From Apricaphanius iberus (lineage: Eukaryota > Chordata > Actinopteri > Cyprinodontiformes > Aphaniidae), in the NCBI GenBank assembly GCA_028564705.1, contig JAPXFQ010001943.1, positions 1 to 64,000 of the forward strand: a stretch of DNA of 64,000 nucleotides, in the 5' to 3' direction. Both the position numbers and the translations under genes were made by a program. Position 1 is the stretch's first letter. Each line of letters begins with the position of its first letter. Of this stretch, positions 1 through 10,092 are shown one piece after another. The notes under the pieces were generated by a model that was not told the origin of the DNA, did not search any database, and worked only from the letters and a program-made list of their open reading frames with translations.

Positions 1-649
1 CTAACCAACCGGAAAGGCTACAGTCGCGCACCGAAGTGTCTCACAGAAACTTGCAGTAAGCTCCCAGTCAGCCATATGCCTTGTTTAAAGTGTCCAGGGA
101 TCTTTTGTTTAGTTGATTTATATACCTGGAATCTGTGCGTAAAGTTGAAAATATCTGCGCATCTGCAACACATAGTTCATTTTAATCTGTAAAAATGACC
201 GACAGCCTTCAGATTTTTCTGTCACCGTTCTAATAAACTGGTCAAATCCAGAAAACATTCAGTTAACATGACCCCTGATATGTAGCCTATATACACTCTA
301 TTTATTAAGTTTATTTAAACTGAGGTACTATTTTATAAAGACTTATAAAGACTTTATGTATAAGCTACTTTTGCACAAAAGTTCAAAAGTTAATAATTTG
401 TTATTTATTACTTGATTGTTTAAGCTACCCCAAAGAAGTGCTCTGTTTGTTAACAGAATTGTTAAATGTTAAAATGAGGCGAATAAAAAAGGTAACATCC
501 TGGATCAGTTCCTCCGCTCTTCTTTATTTTATTTTTTTTATGCATTACCTATAGAAGTATCGGATCGGGACTCGGTATCGGCCGATTGTCAGAATCAAAT
601 AACTCGGACTCAGTCTCGAGGGCAAAAAAACCTGATCGGGAGATCCCTA
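1..649. mobile_element. 3' terminal part of a hAT-type DNA transposon (cut by window edge)
   Basis: The stretch from about 555 to 649 carries the repeated 'atcgg/gatcggga' words typical of the ends of a high-copy teleost element. It finishes in '...gatcgggagatccctaa', which reads as 'TTAGGGATCTCCCGATC' on the other strand and resembles a hAT terminal inverted repeat of the TAGGG type. The AT-rich sequence before it looks like element 3' UTR. The 5' half lies outside the window, so a target duplication cannot be tested. The family is assigned from recognition only. Confidence 0.5.
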
Positions 650-1685
650 ATCAAAATACATCGAGATGCAACATAGAGGATGCCGTGGAATTTGACTGAG
701 TAATTATTCTTACCAGTTTTGATAATCAAAATGGGCACAGGGATGTATTAAGCATTCACCCTGTAGAGAGAGTATTTTCTTACAAATTTGGTCCTTTGGA
801 CCTTTAGTTAGAAAAACATGTGCATACCCACAGTTTTTTTATTTATTACTGTCAAATTTATGTTTTAGAAAAAGTGTGTTTTAGTACACTACTCCATTCT
901 AGAGCCAGTTTTAAAGCTTGTACTTTTAGAAGAAAAACAGGCGGACGTACAATGTCATCTTTTCCAATGTAGCCTATTCACAATCAAATAATTTGGTAAC
1001 AATTGCACTTGGACAGATTCCGAATGTTCTGGGGGAAATGAGAGTATTTTCATTCAGACTCCAGCCATGCCTAAACCTCAAATGGATCAAAAAACATCAA
1101 ATTCTTCAGCTACTTCTCCTCTCACTCAAAATGTTAATTATGACAGATACTTTCAACGAAATTATTTATATAGCCGAGAGTGTCTCTGCGAGCTTAAGGG
1201 AGGACCCAATTTTCAGTTGAAAATATGTATCTTCTGGCAACCTCCTTCCTTCTCCAAACCACGGCTGTCCCAAAGGATTGAACCCAAAACTGCCAGGCCT
1301 ACCTTTCCTTTTGGATTACCCCACATTGGTGCACTGCTCAAACCGAGCCGCCTGCAGCCGGTGTGATTCCAGGAACACGATCAGCCGATCCGTTTCCTCC
1401 CTCTGCGCAACTCAGGTGAACGGATTAAACCCGTTTTCTTTCAATATATAACATTTCTTAGACACCTCCACCCCCACCCCGGACTGAAGAATTCTCAAAT
1501 GAGACTTTTCTTGATTTATTTAAGTGGAGCATAGGTTACTTTATTTTAGATTAACTTGTGGTTCTACTGTTAGAACTAGCTGATTGTGTTAAAGTCCCCC
1601 TGTTTTCTTTGATTTGTGAGCAAAAGCAGTGTGCTCGTTTTGTTTTGTTGCTGTGTTGATTCCAAACTGTTAGAATCCCGTGAGC
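650..1685. other. Unassigned AT-rich sequence
   Basis: No recognisable gene or element. A 99-codon open frame at 1067-1366 has no motif I know, no splice-site support and biased composition, so I do not call it a gene. Confidence 0.4.
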
Positions 1686-2290
1686 TTCGTGTGCTGCGGT
1701 CGCCTCAGAAAGAGTAGAGAAGTGGCAGCCATTGTATGAGCTCTTTGCTTAGCTGTAAAGCTAACTAGTTGAGACCACGCGGTTTCTTTGTCTTTCTGGG
1801 GTCGAGACCGCACACCTGGAGTACACCCCTAAGTGAGAAGAGCTGCTCAGCTCTCTCCCTCACGCACGCTTATGATGTAAGCACATGAGGTGGACCTTCC
1901 CGTGACGTTGTTTACTTCCGTAGTTGTCCATCTTGGTTGTTGTTGTAGTTAGCATTACCATTTAGCATAGCATAGTAGCATTTAGCTTGGATTGAATTTA
2001 TTCTGTTTGGGTGAGCAATTGGTGAAGAAATGACCTAAATTTGAGATTAGTCTCTGTGCTTTCTTTCAGTGTTTCTGTTTGATACATCACACAAAAGAAC
2101 TCACCTTTCAGATTGACTGAAAGGATGGTTTAATTATTAATATTGTTTCTTATGTAGAGTAAGAAGCTGTTGCCCTGTGTGCTCAATTTATCAAGAATAA
2201 CTAAAGTTACATTAACAATTATCCCGGTATTAGGTTACCGGTGTAAGTGAGTTTAAATCATTATTAGCCAGACAACAAGAATAACCTTTA
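1686..2290. other. Unassigned; possible element 5' region
   Basis: Moderately GC-rich to about 1940, then AT-rich. It has no open frame with recognisable similarity. The repeated 'tagcat' words near 1960-1985 and the promoter-like site cluster just before them resemble 5' regions of teleost mobile elements, but I cannot name a family. Confidence 0.3.
1901..1936 (+). promoter_or_regulatory. CRE / ETS / YY1-like site cluster
   Basis: Within 36 bases there is a half CRE (TGACGT, 1903-1908), an ETS core (ACTTCCG, 1914-1920) and a YY1-like word (CCATCTTGG, 1928-1936). This combination is common in TATA-less promoters and in some element promoters. No transcript can be tied to it here. Confidence 0.25.
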
Positions 2291-2292
2291 GA

Positions 2293-2620
2293 ATACCTAC
2301 ATATATAACCGATCCACAACAGATGTCATCTCAAGGCACTTTACAAGAAAAGTAATTTTGATTCAATCATATACTCCACAAATCTTAAGTTTTATATTTA
2401 AGGAATCCCAGCAGATTGCTTAGTCATTAATTTGTCTTGTCCACTCCCCTTGAACAAAAATATAGTTACAGTAGACAGTTGCCTGCATTGTGTTGTTGAC
2501 TTTATAGCAATCCCTCTTATTGACTAAACATATACCAGCAGTGGAGAGGAAAGCTTTAACAGGAAAAGTCCTCTAGCAGAACATGACTCAGTACGAGCTG
2601 CCATCACCACGTCACTGTAA
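2293..2620 (+). repeat. Teleost interspersed repeat ('tcatctcaaggcacttta' family), copy 1
   Basis: Positions 2315-2349 are identical over 35 bases to 18353-18387 in this window. The later part (about 2508-2610: a 'cagtggagaggaaa' word, then 'cagcagaacatgactcagta' with small changes) follows the order of a well-known teleost interspersed repeat. The middle is degraded and AT-rich. No coding sequence. Confidence 0.6.
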
Positions 2621-2643
2621 CTCAGTGGTATAAACACAGGGTT

Positions 2644-3195
2644 TGTCAGAGTATTTAAGAAACTGCTGATCTACTTGGACCCCCAATCCAATCTATTCAA
2701 GTTTCAAGTATCTGAAAAAATGAAAAATATTCTGCTTGCTACTGTTCTGAGGAGGTCAGAGGGGAATGGGTAGACTGGTTTGAGATGACAAGAAGGAAAC
2801 AGTAACTCCAAAAGCAATCACTTGCTGCAAAAACCAGCATATCAGTATGAACACATCTGAATACACAGTGTGCTTAACCTTAAAGCAGACTGGCTACAGC
2901 AGTGGAAGACTGCACCATTTTCCACTCCTGACAGCTTAAAACAAATGGTGTACAGTTCTCACAGGTACACCAAAACAAGACAATAACATATTGAAAAAAC
3001 TCATGTCTGCTCCAATGAGTCTAAAGTTTATAAGCAAAATTTAGAAAGTTAGGTCAGAAGCAACTTGTAAGCAGACATCCATTCCATCTCATATCAGCAT
3101 TTGGTTGACATAAGACTGGTGGTGGTATTGTGATGGTGTGGGGCATATTGTATCTTTATACGTATTGGGGAGCTCAGTACCAAGTGAGCCGAACC
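2644..3195 (+). pseudogene. Tc1-like transposase relic (family A)
   Basis: A decayed piece of a Tc1/mariner transposase, the enzyme that cuts and reinserts its own element at TA sites. The reading breaks repeatedly and no frame stays open. Still visible are a 'gtcagagg.gaatgggtaga' stretch of the helix-turn-helix/linker part and, near 3117-3152, codons giving a GGGIVMVWG-like motif, which surrounds a conserved region of Tc1 catalytic domains. Positions 2777-2795 match the nearly full-length copy at 53613-54683 almost exactly ('agactggtttgagatgacaa'). Both terminal inverted repeats are missing here. Confidence 0.7.
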
Positions 3196-3579
3196 TAAAT
3201 CAAAAACCCGCACTACTGCTTTTTTTCTGCTGTCACCGATAAACAGTAAGGTAACACTGCTCTCCTGAAACACTTACAGAGTTGCTTTGGTTTCCCAACC
3301 TCCCACCATGGCCTCCTTGCCTTCTCCAATTCTTGTCCTCCTGCTTGCCTTCTTCCCTTCTCTACTCCTGTCTAAAGCAGTTAACATTTATCTGAACTGC
3401 ACATTTAAACACATACAGGTCAAATCCCACCAGCCCCCTCCCTTCATCATACGGACCTTTTCCCCACACAGTTTGGGTCAGTTTACCCTGCTCGGGGATT
3501 TCTGCTCCTGAACTCAACTAACAATGGAGGAGGTGAAAGATGCTTGCCAGCAACAGAAAACGAGAGAAAAGAACAGCCC
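3196..3579. other. Unassigned, with one weak small-ORF candidate
   Basis: Largely single-copy looking. It contains the 3308-3511 open frame listed separately. No repeat family recognised. Confidence 0.3.
3308..3511 (+). CDS. Weak candidate: short ORF with signal-peptide-like N-terminus
   Basis: The ATG at 3308 sits in an excellent initiation context (CCCACCATGGCC). The first 22 residues (MASLPSPILVLLLAFFPSLL) form a short polar start and a hydrophobic core, like a secretory signal peptide or membrane anchor. The rest of the 67-residue frame has no recognisable domain. A weak splice donor (CAG|GTCAAA) follows residue 37. The tract is pyrimidine-rich, which by itself produces Leu/Phe/Ser/Pro strings, so chance is a serious alternative. 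I do not recognise a homologue. It could be a first exon or nothing. Confidence 0.12.
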   Translation: MASLPSPILVLLLAFFPSLLLSKAVNIYLNCTFKHIQVKSHQPPPFIIRTFSPHSLGQFTLLGDFCS

Positions 3580-3632
3580 AAAAAAAAAATATATATATAT
3601 ATATATATATTTTTTTTTTTATTTTTTTTTAA
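3580..3632. repeat. A-tract/(TA)n/T-tract palindrome
   Basis: About ten A, then about fifteen TA units, then two T-runs broken by one A. The whole block is its own reverse complement in outline and can extrude a hairpin or slip during replication. Confidence 0.9.
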
Positions 3633-3666
3633 TGTGACGGAAAAAGTGGCAATGATCCGTTCTTAC

Positions 3667-3681
3667 CGAGTCTTCATCAGG
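3667..3681 (-). other. Candidate 15-nt microexon (minus strand)
   Basis: Read on the minus strand, a pyrimidine tract ending TTATTTTAG is followed by the 15 bases CCTGATGAAGACTCG and then a strong donor GTAAGAAC. The length is a multiple of three and no frame contains a stop except the TGA in the second frame. Short frame-preserving exons of this kind are known in vertebrate neuronal and muscle genes. No flanking exon was found, so this may be chance. Confidence 0.15.
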
Positions 3682-4023
3682 CTAAAATAAGGAGAAAGAG
3701 GGAAGGAGACAGAGCAGAGGGGAAACATGTGGTAGTAATCTGGTTGTTTTACTGTCTGGCTCTGGTGGTGAAAGTGTTGGGCAGGGGCTGTGAGCGGTCT
3801 GGATCGTGTCAGAAGCCGCCGGAGTCAGGTTACCCCGACAGTTCAGAGTGGGAGAGAGTACAGTGGAGGGAAAGGCAGAGAAAAGAAGGGAAAGAGATGA
3901 GGGGTAAACAAGTAAATGAAGAATAGGAGTGGAAAATTAGAGTGAGGTGGTGCCTTTCCTAGAACCAACCTCTTGACTGACTCTGTACTCCCTCAGGACA
4001 TTTATTATAACCTGTGCGTGTGT

Positions 4024-4073
<50 letters not shown>

Positions 4074-5067
4074 TAGGATCCAGGCCAAAGGCCTTCAAAA
4101 GACAACCACTTGAACTAGGCCCAGCTGAGAAAACAAATGGCCTTGACTCTGTCTTTCCCTTCTCTTCTTCTCTTTTCCCTCCTCTCCAATTTTCATCCCC
4201 CGATGATGGGCATTTAATCAACTAGGGGAGCAAATCAAAGCCAGAGAAATGCCCCTGAACCCCCAGCTATCTTCTTTCTAATCTAAAAGCTCTGCTTCTC
4301 ATTTGCCATTGACCTCCACGAGCAGATACTGTCCAATGAACCCCCCACGCCACCATGATAAAAGGAGGAGTGTATTTGCTCAAAAGCTCTGCTTGTAGTA
4401 AAAGGTCATACCACATGCATCTGTGTGTGTCTGTATACGACTTCAATTTTTGGAACGATGCTGTATGAAATGTCAACAAACCTCTTCAACTGTAGTGTAT
4501 AAAACATGCAGAAGATGAGATGAATTGGCTTCAGGAATTAGGGAGGACAAAGGGGGAGAGAAGAAGAGGGGGGAATCAGCGAGGATGTAGGAGGCACTCA
4601 GTGTCAGCAGGGTTTAGGTGATAAGTCGTCTGTTGGGGAATTAATAGGAAGCAGATGGCGCTACCTTTACTAAATGCAGGGGTATGGATCCAAATGGACA
4701 GATTTATCAGTCTGAATGAGAATGGAGTTTTCTGATGGCTGTTGAGCCAACTCCTCCACCTGATGGGAATTTAACACATTCCTGTCTCTTTGTAAAATGG
4801 GAAGTGATCTCAGATAAAAGGTAATCAAGAAGATGAAATATGCTTTTTTTCTGGACAAAGTTAGTCAAAAGTTACAGAAAGTATAGCAATGTATCATTTT
4901 CTTTAAATACAAACAACATTCAGTGGTGTTCAAGTTGTTTGAAGACAAAGATTTCAAAAGACATTTCCACTAACAAAAGACTCGTAAGGAAGTAAAAAAT
5001 AAATGTTATGGTCTTCCGATGCCTGTTATTTCAATTAAAAGTTATTAAATACCACAGTTTTTAAAAT
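3682..5067. other. Unassigned single-copy-looking sequence
   Basis: Contains a purine-rich tract (3690-3925), the GT microsatellite described next, and otherwise ordinary AT-rich DNA. Short open frames across 3729-4858 have no recognisable domain; two of them are simply the translated GT/CA repeat. Confidence 0.4.
4016..4072 (+). repeat. (GT)n microsatellite
   Basis: An almost uninterrupted GT run of more than 20 units after a GTGGGT imperfection. Likely length-polymorphic. Confidence 0.95.
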
Positions 5068-5538
5068 TGAAGGTATTGTGAAGGATCTATTTCTTCCAAG
5101 TGGATCATCTGAACTATTGGTCCTCCTGATTGCCAATCATCCTGAGAGTCAGCATGCACACTCTCACATGTTTCTCCATAGCTACTACAATATCCATTCC
5201 TTCTGCCTCACACTTCTCAAATGGATTGTTTTAAAATGGCTGTGAGTCACTAGAGATGGGGGAGTCTTTGAGGTGTATGAGAGGAAGAGAAAGGGCTCAG
5301 AAGAGAGAAACAAGACCAGAGTGGATTTAGGATATTCTTTCAAATGATGGCATGTACCAGCAGCACAGGTTGAGCTCCCCATTGATTCCTCTGTCACCAA
5401 GTTTCTACTTGGCAGGTAGGCTAAAGTTTGTGGTTACTTTGTCAGGAGTTTGAACAGTTATTGAGCTCTTCTCTGTAGTGTGGGAAAATTTTGCAACGGT
5501 CCCTAACCTCCACTAAAATCCTCCACTGAACCTTTAAG
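5068..5538. mobile_element. Non-autonomous inverted-repeat DNA element (family B), copy 1
   Basis: The left end (TTGAAGGTATTGTGAAGGAT) and the right end read on the other strand (TTAAAGGTTCAGTGGAGGAT) form a 20-bp imperfect terminal inverted repeat. The first 300 bases are clearly related to 23665-23930. No transposase is present, so it is a miniature or internally deleted element. The superfamily is unknown. Confidence 0.6.
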
Positions 5539-5544
5539 CAAAAA

Positions 5545-6010
5545 TATGCGTTGCATCAAACAATGTGAAATTTTCCACTTTACAACCACAAACCTGCATG
5601 TTTTTTTGTTGTATTTGTGTGTGTGTGAATGATCTACCCAAATTAGTCTATCAGTTTAAAATATTAAGAAAACAATACAGGAGTTTTCAGTTTTTACTAA
5701 ACCTAAACCATGTTATGTATTTAATTCAATCTCAGTATGAATCCAGATGTTCTTTGAAGGCCTCAGATGCTTGTCTGAGAACATTTAAGAACAACCAGCA
5801 TCATGAAGACAGCTGACAGGTCAATTCAAGACAGTATTGCAAGCTTTGAAAATCTCATTACTATTAAATCTATTATCTGATCAAATGGAAAGACACAACT
5901 TTAGACCTGCAAAGACATGGTTGTCCACCACCTAAATTGACAAGCAAAGAAACCATCAATCAGAGCAGCCAAGAGACCCATGGTAACATTTGCAGAACTG
6001 CTGAGGACCC
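5545..6010 (+). pseudogene. Tc1-like element relic, 5' half (family B)
   Basis: 5545-5640 resembles the terminal inverted repeat and leader of a common teleost Tc1-like element (a 'tttacaaccacaaacct' word). From about 5738 the sequence follows the 5' end of the transposase gene: 'aacaaccagcatcatgaag', then near 5930-6005 the part where these genes read '...gagcagccaagagaccca'. Frames are broken and the catalytic half is absent. Transposition is impossible from this copy. Confidence 0.6.
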
Positions 6011-6899
6011 AACACACATCAAATTAAATAATTTGAAACTTTACTCGGCGAAAGCACGATATTTCCTGCATGCTAACAATTTATTTTAGATTTTATAATG
6101 CATCCTCATAGATGTAACTGTTGTTTTATTATGTCAATCTTGACAGCTTAACTGAGCCCATTGAAAGAAATATATCTTCTGCTCAAGATTCCTGCTTGTT
6201 GCCCTATAATCGGCAGATTCAATATTTGTTTTTATAAACAACAGGTGAATGGAATAAAGTGGTATTTGAGTGCAGTTCTACCTATATTTGATCATATATG
6301 ACCTTGGATCAAACCAGAAAGAAAAATTAACAGGTAAACATCAGTTTTGGGAGTCAAATAAGCAATTGTAATTGATTATCTGTAGATTGCTTTACACCAT
6401 CTGTCAAAGCAAGGAAAAGATACCAGTGACAGGCAGGACTTTTTTGTGCCTGCAAAGGTGTACTTTGCCTTCACGTTGTGAACTTCTTACACTCTCATGA
6501 TGATGATCTGGACCTTTTGTCTTTATACACTACACAGCATTAAGTCCTCTCAGTGTTAACATAAAGTAATTGCTTTTCACTGACAAAGAATGACAGATAA
6601 ATGCTTTTATCGGTCATACAGTTTCATATTTAATTGAATAGAAGGAAAATAGCCTATGGAAATATAATGTAATGCTGTCATTTATATTTTTTGAAATACT
6701 AAACAGTATGTTAAGGATTCAGGTAAGGGAGTAGGATTTTTTTTGTTTCTGTATTTCGAGCCCCTGACTAAACAAATAATGGTTTATCTGTTTGCAAGAG
6801 TACACTCTACCTTATAATGTGAGTCTATTTTGAAGATAAAAGCTTAATTTCATGACCAGTTCGACTAACGTCCTCCTCAACTTGACCTCATCTCAATAA
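6011..6899. other. Unassigned AT-rich sequence
   Basis: No gene, element or strong regulatory signature recognised. Confidence 0.4.
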
Positions 6900-7330
6900 T
6901 TTCCATGGATACAGCAAAGGAACCAGCGAGAGCTGAGTGGGCCTATCACTCTTATCACTTTAGTGATAATGGCCGTCACATAAAAGATGACCTTGTGAAC
7001 TCCACAAATGCCAAAGTGGCCCAATTAGCCACTATGCATTTCATACAATTTGCAAAGGGCAAATGTTCCCAAGCTGTAATTATGTACTCACATTGCCCAC
7101 CTTGGATAACCTGCCAACCAGTCTTGACGCCAGTCCGTGTAGAGGTCGCCATGACAGCGCTGGCAAAGACACAGAGAAAAATAAGCTGCAGGGCCTACCA
7201 TTGTCTATAATTGGTCAAGTTGTGCTTGTTATCTACTCGCAAATACAAAATGGCTAGTGCTGATTGCACTGTGAGACGGATAAGGAAATGTCACCGTGGG
7301 GGATGGATTTGGTGTTGATTGGGATGCTGT
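6900..7330. promoter_or_regulatory. Candidate conserved non-coding / enhancer-like element
   Basis: This tract lacks the simple runs and repeat signatures of its neighbours. It holds a dense set of plausible factor sites: the paired GATA palindrome at 6952-6969, an AATTAG word at 7023-7028, a 'tgtaattatg' homeodomain-like site near 7075-7084 and 'ccattgtctataattgg' near 7198-7214. A 101-codon frame crosses it without recognisable domain. The function is inferred from composition only. Confidence 0.3.
6952..6969. promoter_or_regulatory. Inverted paired GATA-type site
   Basis: TTATCACT-TT-AGTGATAA is a perfect palindrome with 8-bp arms. Each arm contains a GATA core (TTATC / GATAA), a spacing suited to two GATA fingers or a dimer. 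Confidence 0.3.
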
Positions 7331-7775
7331 TAGCTATGTCTAGAGTTCAATGATAGTGTCTTTTTCTTTAGTATCGATTAGTAATGAAATAGGATAATAT
7401 GTAATTTTATGACTATAGTCAGACCAATTTCGCCATTACTACATATACACATGTGAATGTTACCCCTGAAGTCAACCACTGCTGTTCAAATATGAGATGA
7501 TGTTCCTGAAAACCAACTCCCTGCACTGCTTTTGTCAAAACCTGTGATAATTAATTCTGGTCAGAAGTTAAGATAGAGTGGTTATGTCGGTCTATATAAT
7601 TTTAGGCTTTCAATAATTTTTTAAATTGCATTTTCCTTTTTAACTACGCAAAATACGACTTCATATTTTCTATAACAAGTATTAGATGGACAAATTTAGC
7701 TTTTGAAATGAATTTCTCAAAGCCACAGCTTATCAGAATTACACTTATTTCCTCCAAGATACACATATACCTTAA
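7331..7775. other. Unassigned AT-rich sequence
   Basis: Left flank of the long hAT element. Nothing recognisable inside. Confidence 0.4.
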
Positions 7776-7783
7776 CTTATAAG
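7776..7783. repeat. Left target-site duplication of the 7784-12555 hAT element
   Basis: CTTATAAG, matching CTCATAAG at 12556-12563 in 7 of 8 positions. Eight-base duplications are the hallmark of hAT insertion. Confidence 0.75.
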
Positions 7784-8037
7784 CAGTTTGGGGAGTAACA
7801 GAATACATGTGCCTCCACTACGTATTTAGAAAACTAATTGTGAGTAACTGTATTTAGTTACAGTTACTCATTTTAAACATGATATTTAGAATACAGTTAC
7901 TTTCCTAATACCATTGTAATACTTGTGTGTTTTCCCCTTTCCATCCAAAAGATTCATAAATGAATTTTGGCAATGCGTGTCTCTGGATTTACACTCCCGA
8001 CTGCAAGCACCAGCGTTAACTTGAGTGGTCACGTATG

Positions 8038-8254
8038 GAGGATTCAGACCAGGAGCATGAGGGGTTTGAGCCACAGCCAAAGCAACTTTCTAGCAGCAGT
8101 GAAGGAAAAAAGACATTCACGTCTTGGAAGTTCAAGTATTTTTTTCTCTTGAGAGGGGTGAGCAAAACCTGACGGTGCAGTGTAATCTCTGCCAGTTAAC
8201 AACCTGCTAGCTATGTCAAAAGATTCTACGTTGAATCTGAAGAAACACCTTAAA
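8038..8254 (+). pseudogene. hAT transposase N-terminal exon relic (BED zinc finger)
   Basis: BED fingers bind DNA, usually the element's own ends. From 8038 the frame reads an acidic/Ser-rich lead (EDSDQEHEGFEP), then TSWKFKYFF with the aromatic signature of a BED domain. A one-base frameshift near 8168 follows. In the next frame comes NLTVQCNLC with the first Cys pair, and after another shift and a stop, STLNLKKHLK with the histidine side. The expected second His is lost or lies across the splice site. A donor-like AAA|GTAGGT follows at 8255, so this is probably exon 1 spliced to the body at about 10093. At least two frameshifts make it inactive. Confidence 0.7.
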
Positions 8255-10092
8255 GTAGGTTATTTTTATAGACTGTGTCTGTCTAGTTTTGCTTTTTAGT
8301 GCATTTGACAGTGCCTGTATCGTGTTAGGTCATTTCTCACACTTAGTGTCAGTGTTCATTGTATCTAAAAAGATGTTAGCTTGATGATATATTGATGTGA
8401 TGGGTTTCCCGCAAATGTGGATTCGAAGGATAAAAAGCTTTCCATTTGAAGTGCAATGAACGTCAGTTCACAATACTTTGCATGTTTATAATAGAAAGTT
8501 GCAAGTTACCTACACTTGGCTACGGCTAAATATAAAATCAAATGAAATGTAAAAAGAAATTCATGCTTGTTTCTTTGTTTTGTTTTAGGGTTTTTTTGGT
8601 CACTGAGAGGTTGAGCCTCTATGCAAAATATCAAATAAAAATACTTAAGACATACCATTTAAGATTAATTAAACAGTTGTAGCTACAACATTTTCTGTGA
8701 CCATCATATTATGTGACTCTCAGTGGCGCTGTTTTGGCAATTCCTAGAGTATCATTTGTGACAGTAGATGCTCTTATCATATTATTAGACCTCTCCATCA
8801 CTCATGAAATAAACATTCCCAGAAGGTTTAAACTTTTTTTAAGGAAAGGAAATTCACAGTTTTTGAGCTTAAAGGTGACCAAAAGACAGTGGCTCAGAGG
8901 TAGCAATTCTAACAGCTTACATGTTATATATCATGTATTTGAATTTATTTATTTAAAAAGGACGATCTGCACGAACTGTAATTAATATATGTAAATAAAT
9001 AAGAATATAGCTAGATCTAATTTCCATTTCCATCTTCAGTCCCTTCATTGGAAGAACTAGCAACGTTAAACAATAAAAAAACATCTCCAATAAAAACCAC
9101 GAAACCCAAAAATCACTCATAACTGTAAAATTATGATGGTGCTTACAACAATTAATTTGACATTCCGTACAAATATACAATAATAATTACAATACTAACA
9201 ATGAAAAAAACCCAATAAGAAATAAACAAAATTATAAGAAAAAAGATAAAAGGCACTAGGAGTCACCCAATTGTACCACCCACTTATAAAAATCTGACAT
9301 AAAATTATATTTTCATGTGAATTAAGCTATGTAGGAAATTTATGGCTCCAATATCCATGCCTTTAAATTTTTATAGAACAACAAAGGAAACTAATTTGTT
9401 TGTTTGATCTCAAGCCCAATCAAGATTCACTGTTTAGGAGCATGAAATGAGAAAACCGCCTGTCCAAATATACTTCTCAGTGAGACCAAGAAGTCACCCC
9501 CTCGAGCTTGCCTTTGTTTTCCTGCTATGGTTATCCACATTCAATATAAACTCCTTTAATACAGATGGTGCTGTTACTTTTAAAATGTAAGGGCATGTAA
9601 AATGTAAGAAATGTAAGAGTCTCTATATTTAATCTTATTGTCCCAGCTAAGCATTTGATATTTAGGCATATTAGACAAGGCAAGGCAAGTTTATTTGTAG
9701 AGCATAATTCATACACAAAGCAATTCAAAGTGCTTCACAGTTGCATAAATTAAGAAAACAGATAAACAGAAAAAACCCCATCAAATTAAAAAAATAATTA
9801 ATTAAAATAAATATTACAGTGATGAGGAGTTTTATTTACTGTGAAGTAACTTTGAAGCTTGTTTGTACATTATCCCGATTTTTGATAACTCATTGTCATG
9901 TGATCTTTGCAAAACAATTTTTACCACATATCAGATTTTAATGATGGCATAAGTGATTTTTACAAAGTGGCCCTAGCAAAACAGCATCCCCTACAGTCAC
10001 TTAATCTGATGGTCACAGAAAATGGTGTAACGCCCACCTTTTTTCCTCATTGAATATATTTGATAGCACTTTAATGCATTGCTTTGCTCTAG
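8255..10092 (+). other. Intron-like interior of the hAT element
   Basis: Starts at a GTAGGT donor and ends at TTTGCTCTAG, an acceptor just before the transposase body. AT-rich, without coding signal. Its length is inflated by a nested repeat at about 9678-9790 and perhaps by other insertions that I cannot identify. Confidence 0.5.
9678..9790 (+). repeat. Nested teleost interspersed repeat ('caaggcaaggcaagtttatt' type)
   Basis: Begins CAAGGCAAGGCAAGTTTATT and continues with 'gcaattcaaagtgcttcaca' before an A-rich tail. This is a familiar short teleost repeat. It lies inside the hAT intron, so it inserted later than the hAT element. Confidence 0.6.

Noticed and set aside
3729..3926. 65-codon frame with hydrophobic start
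   Set aside because: Purine-rich tract gives Glu/Arg/Lys strings; no start-site, splice or domain support.
3937..4225. Thr/His-rich and Val/Cys-rich frames at 3937-4225
   Set aside because: Translations of the GT/CA microsatellite.
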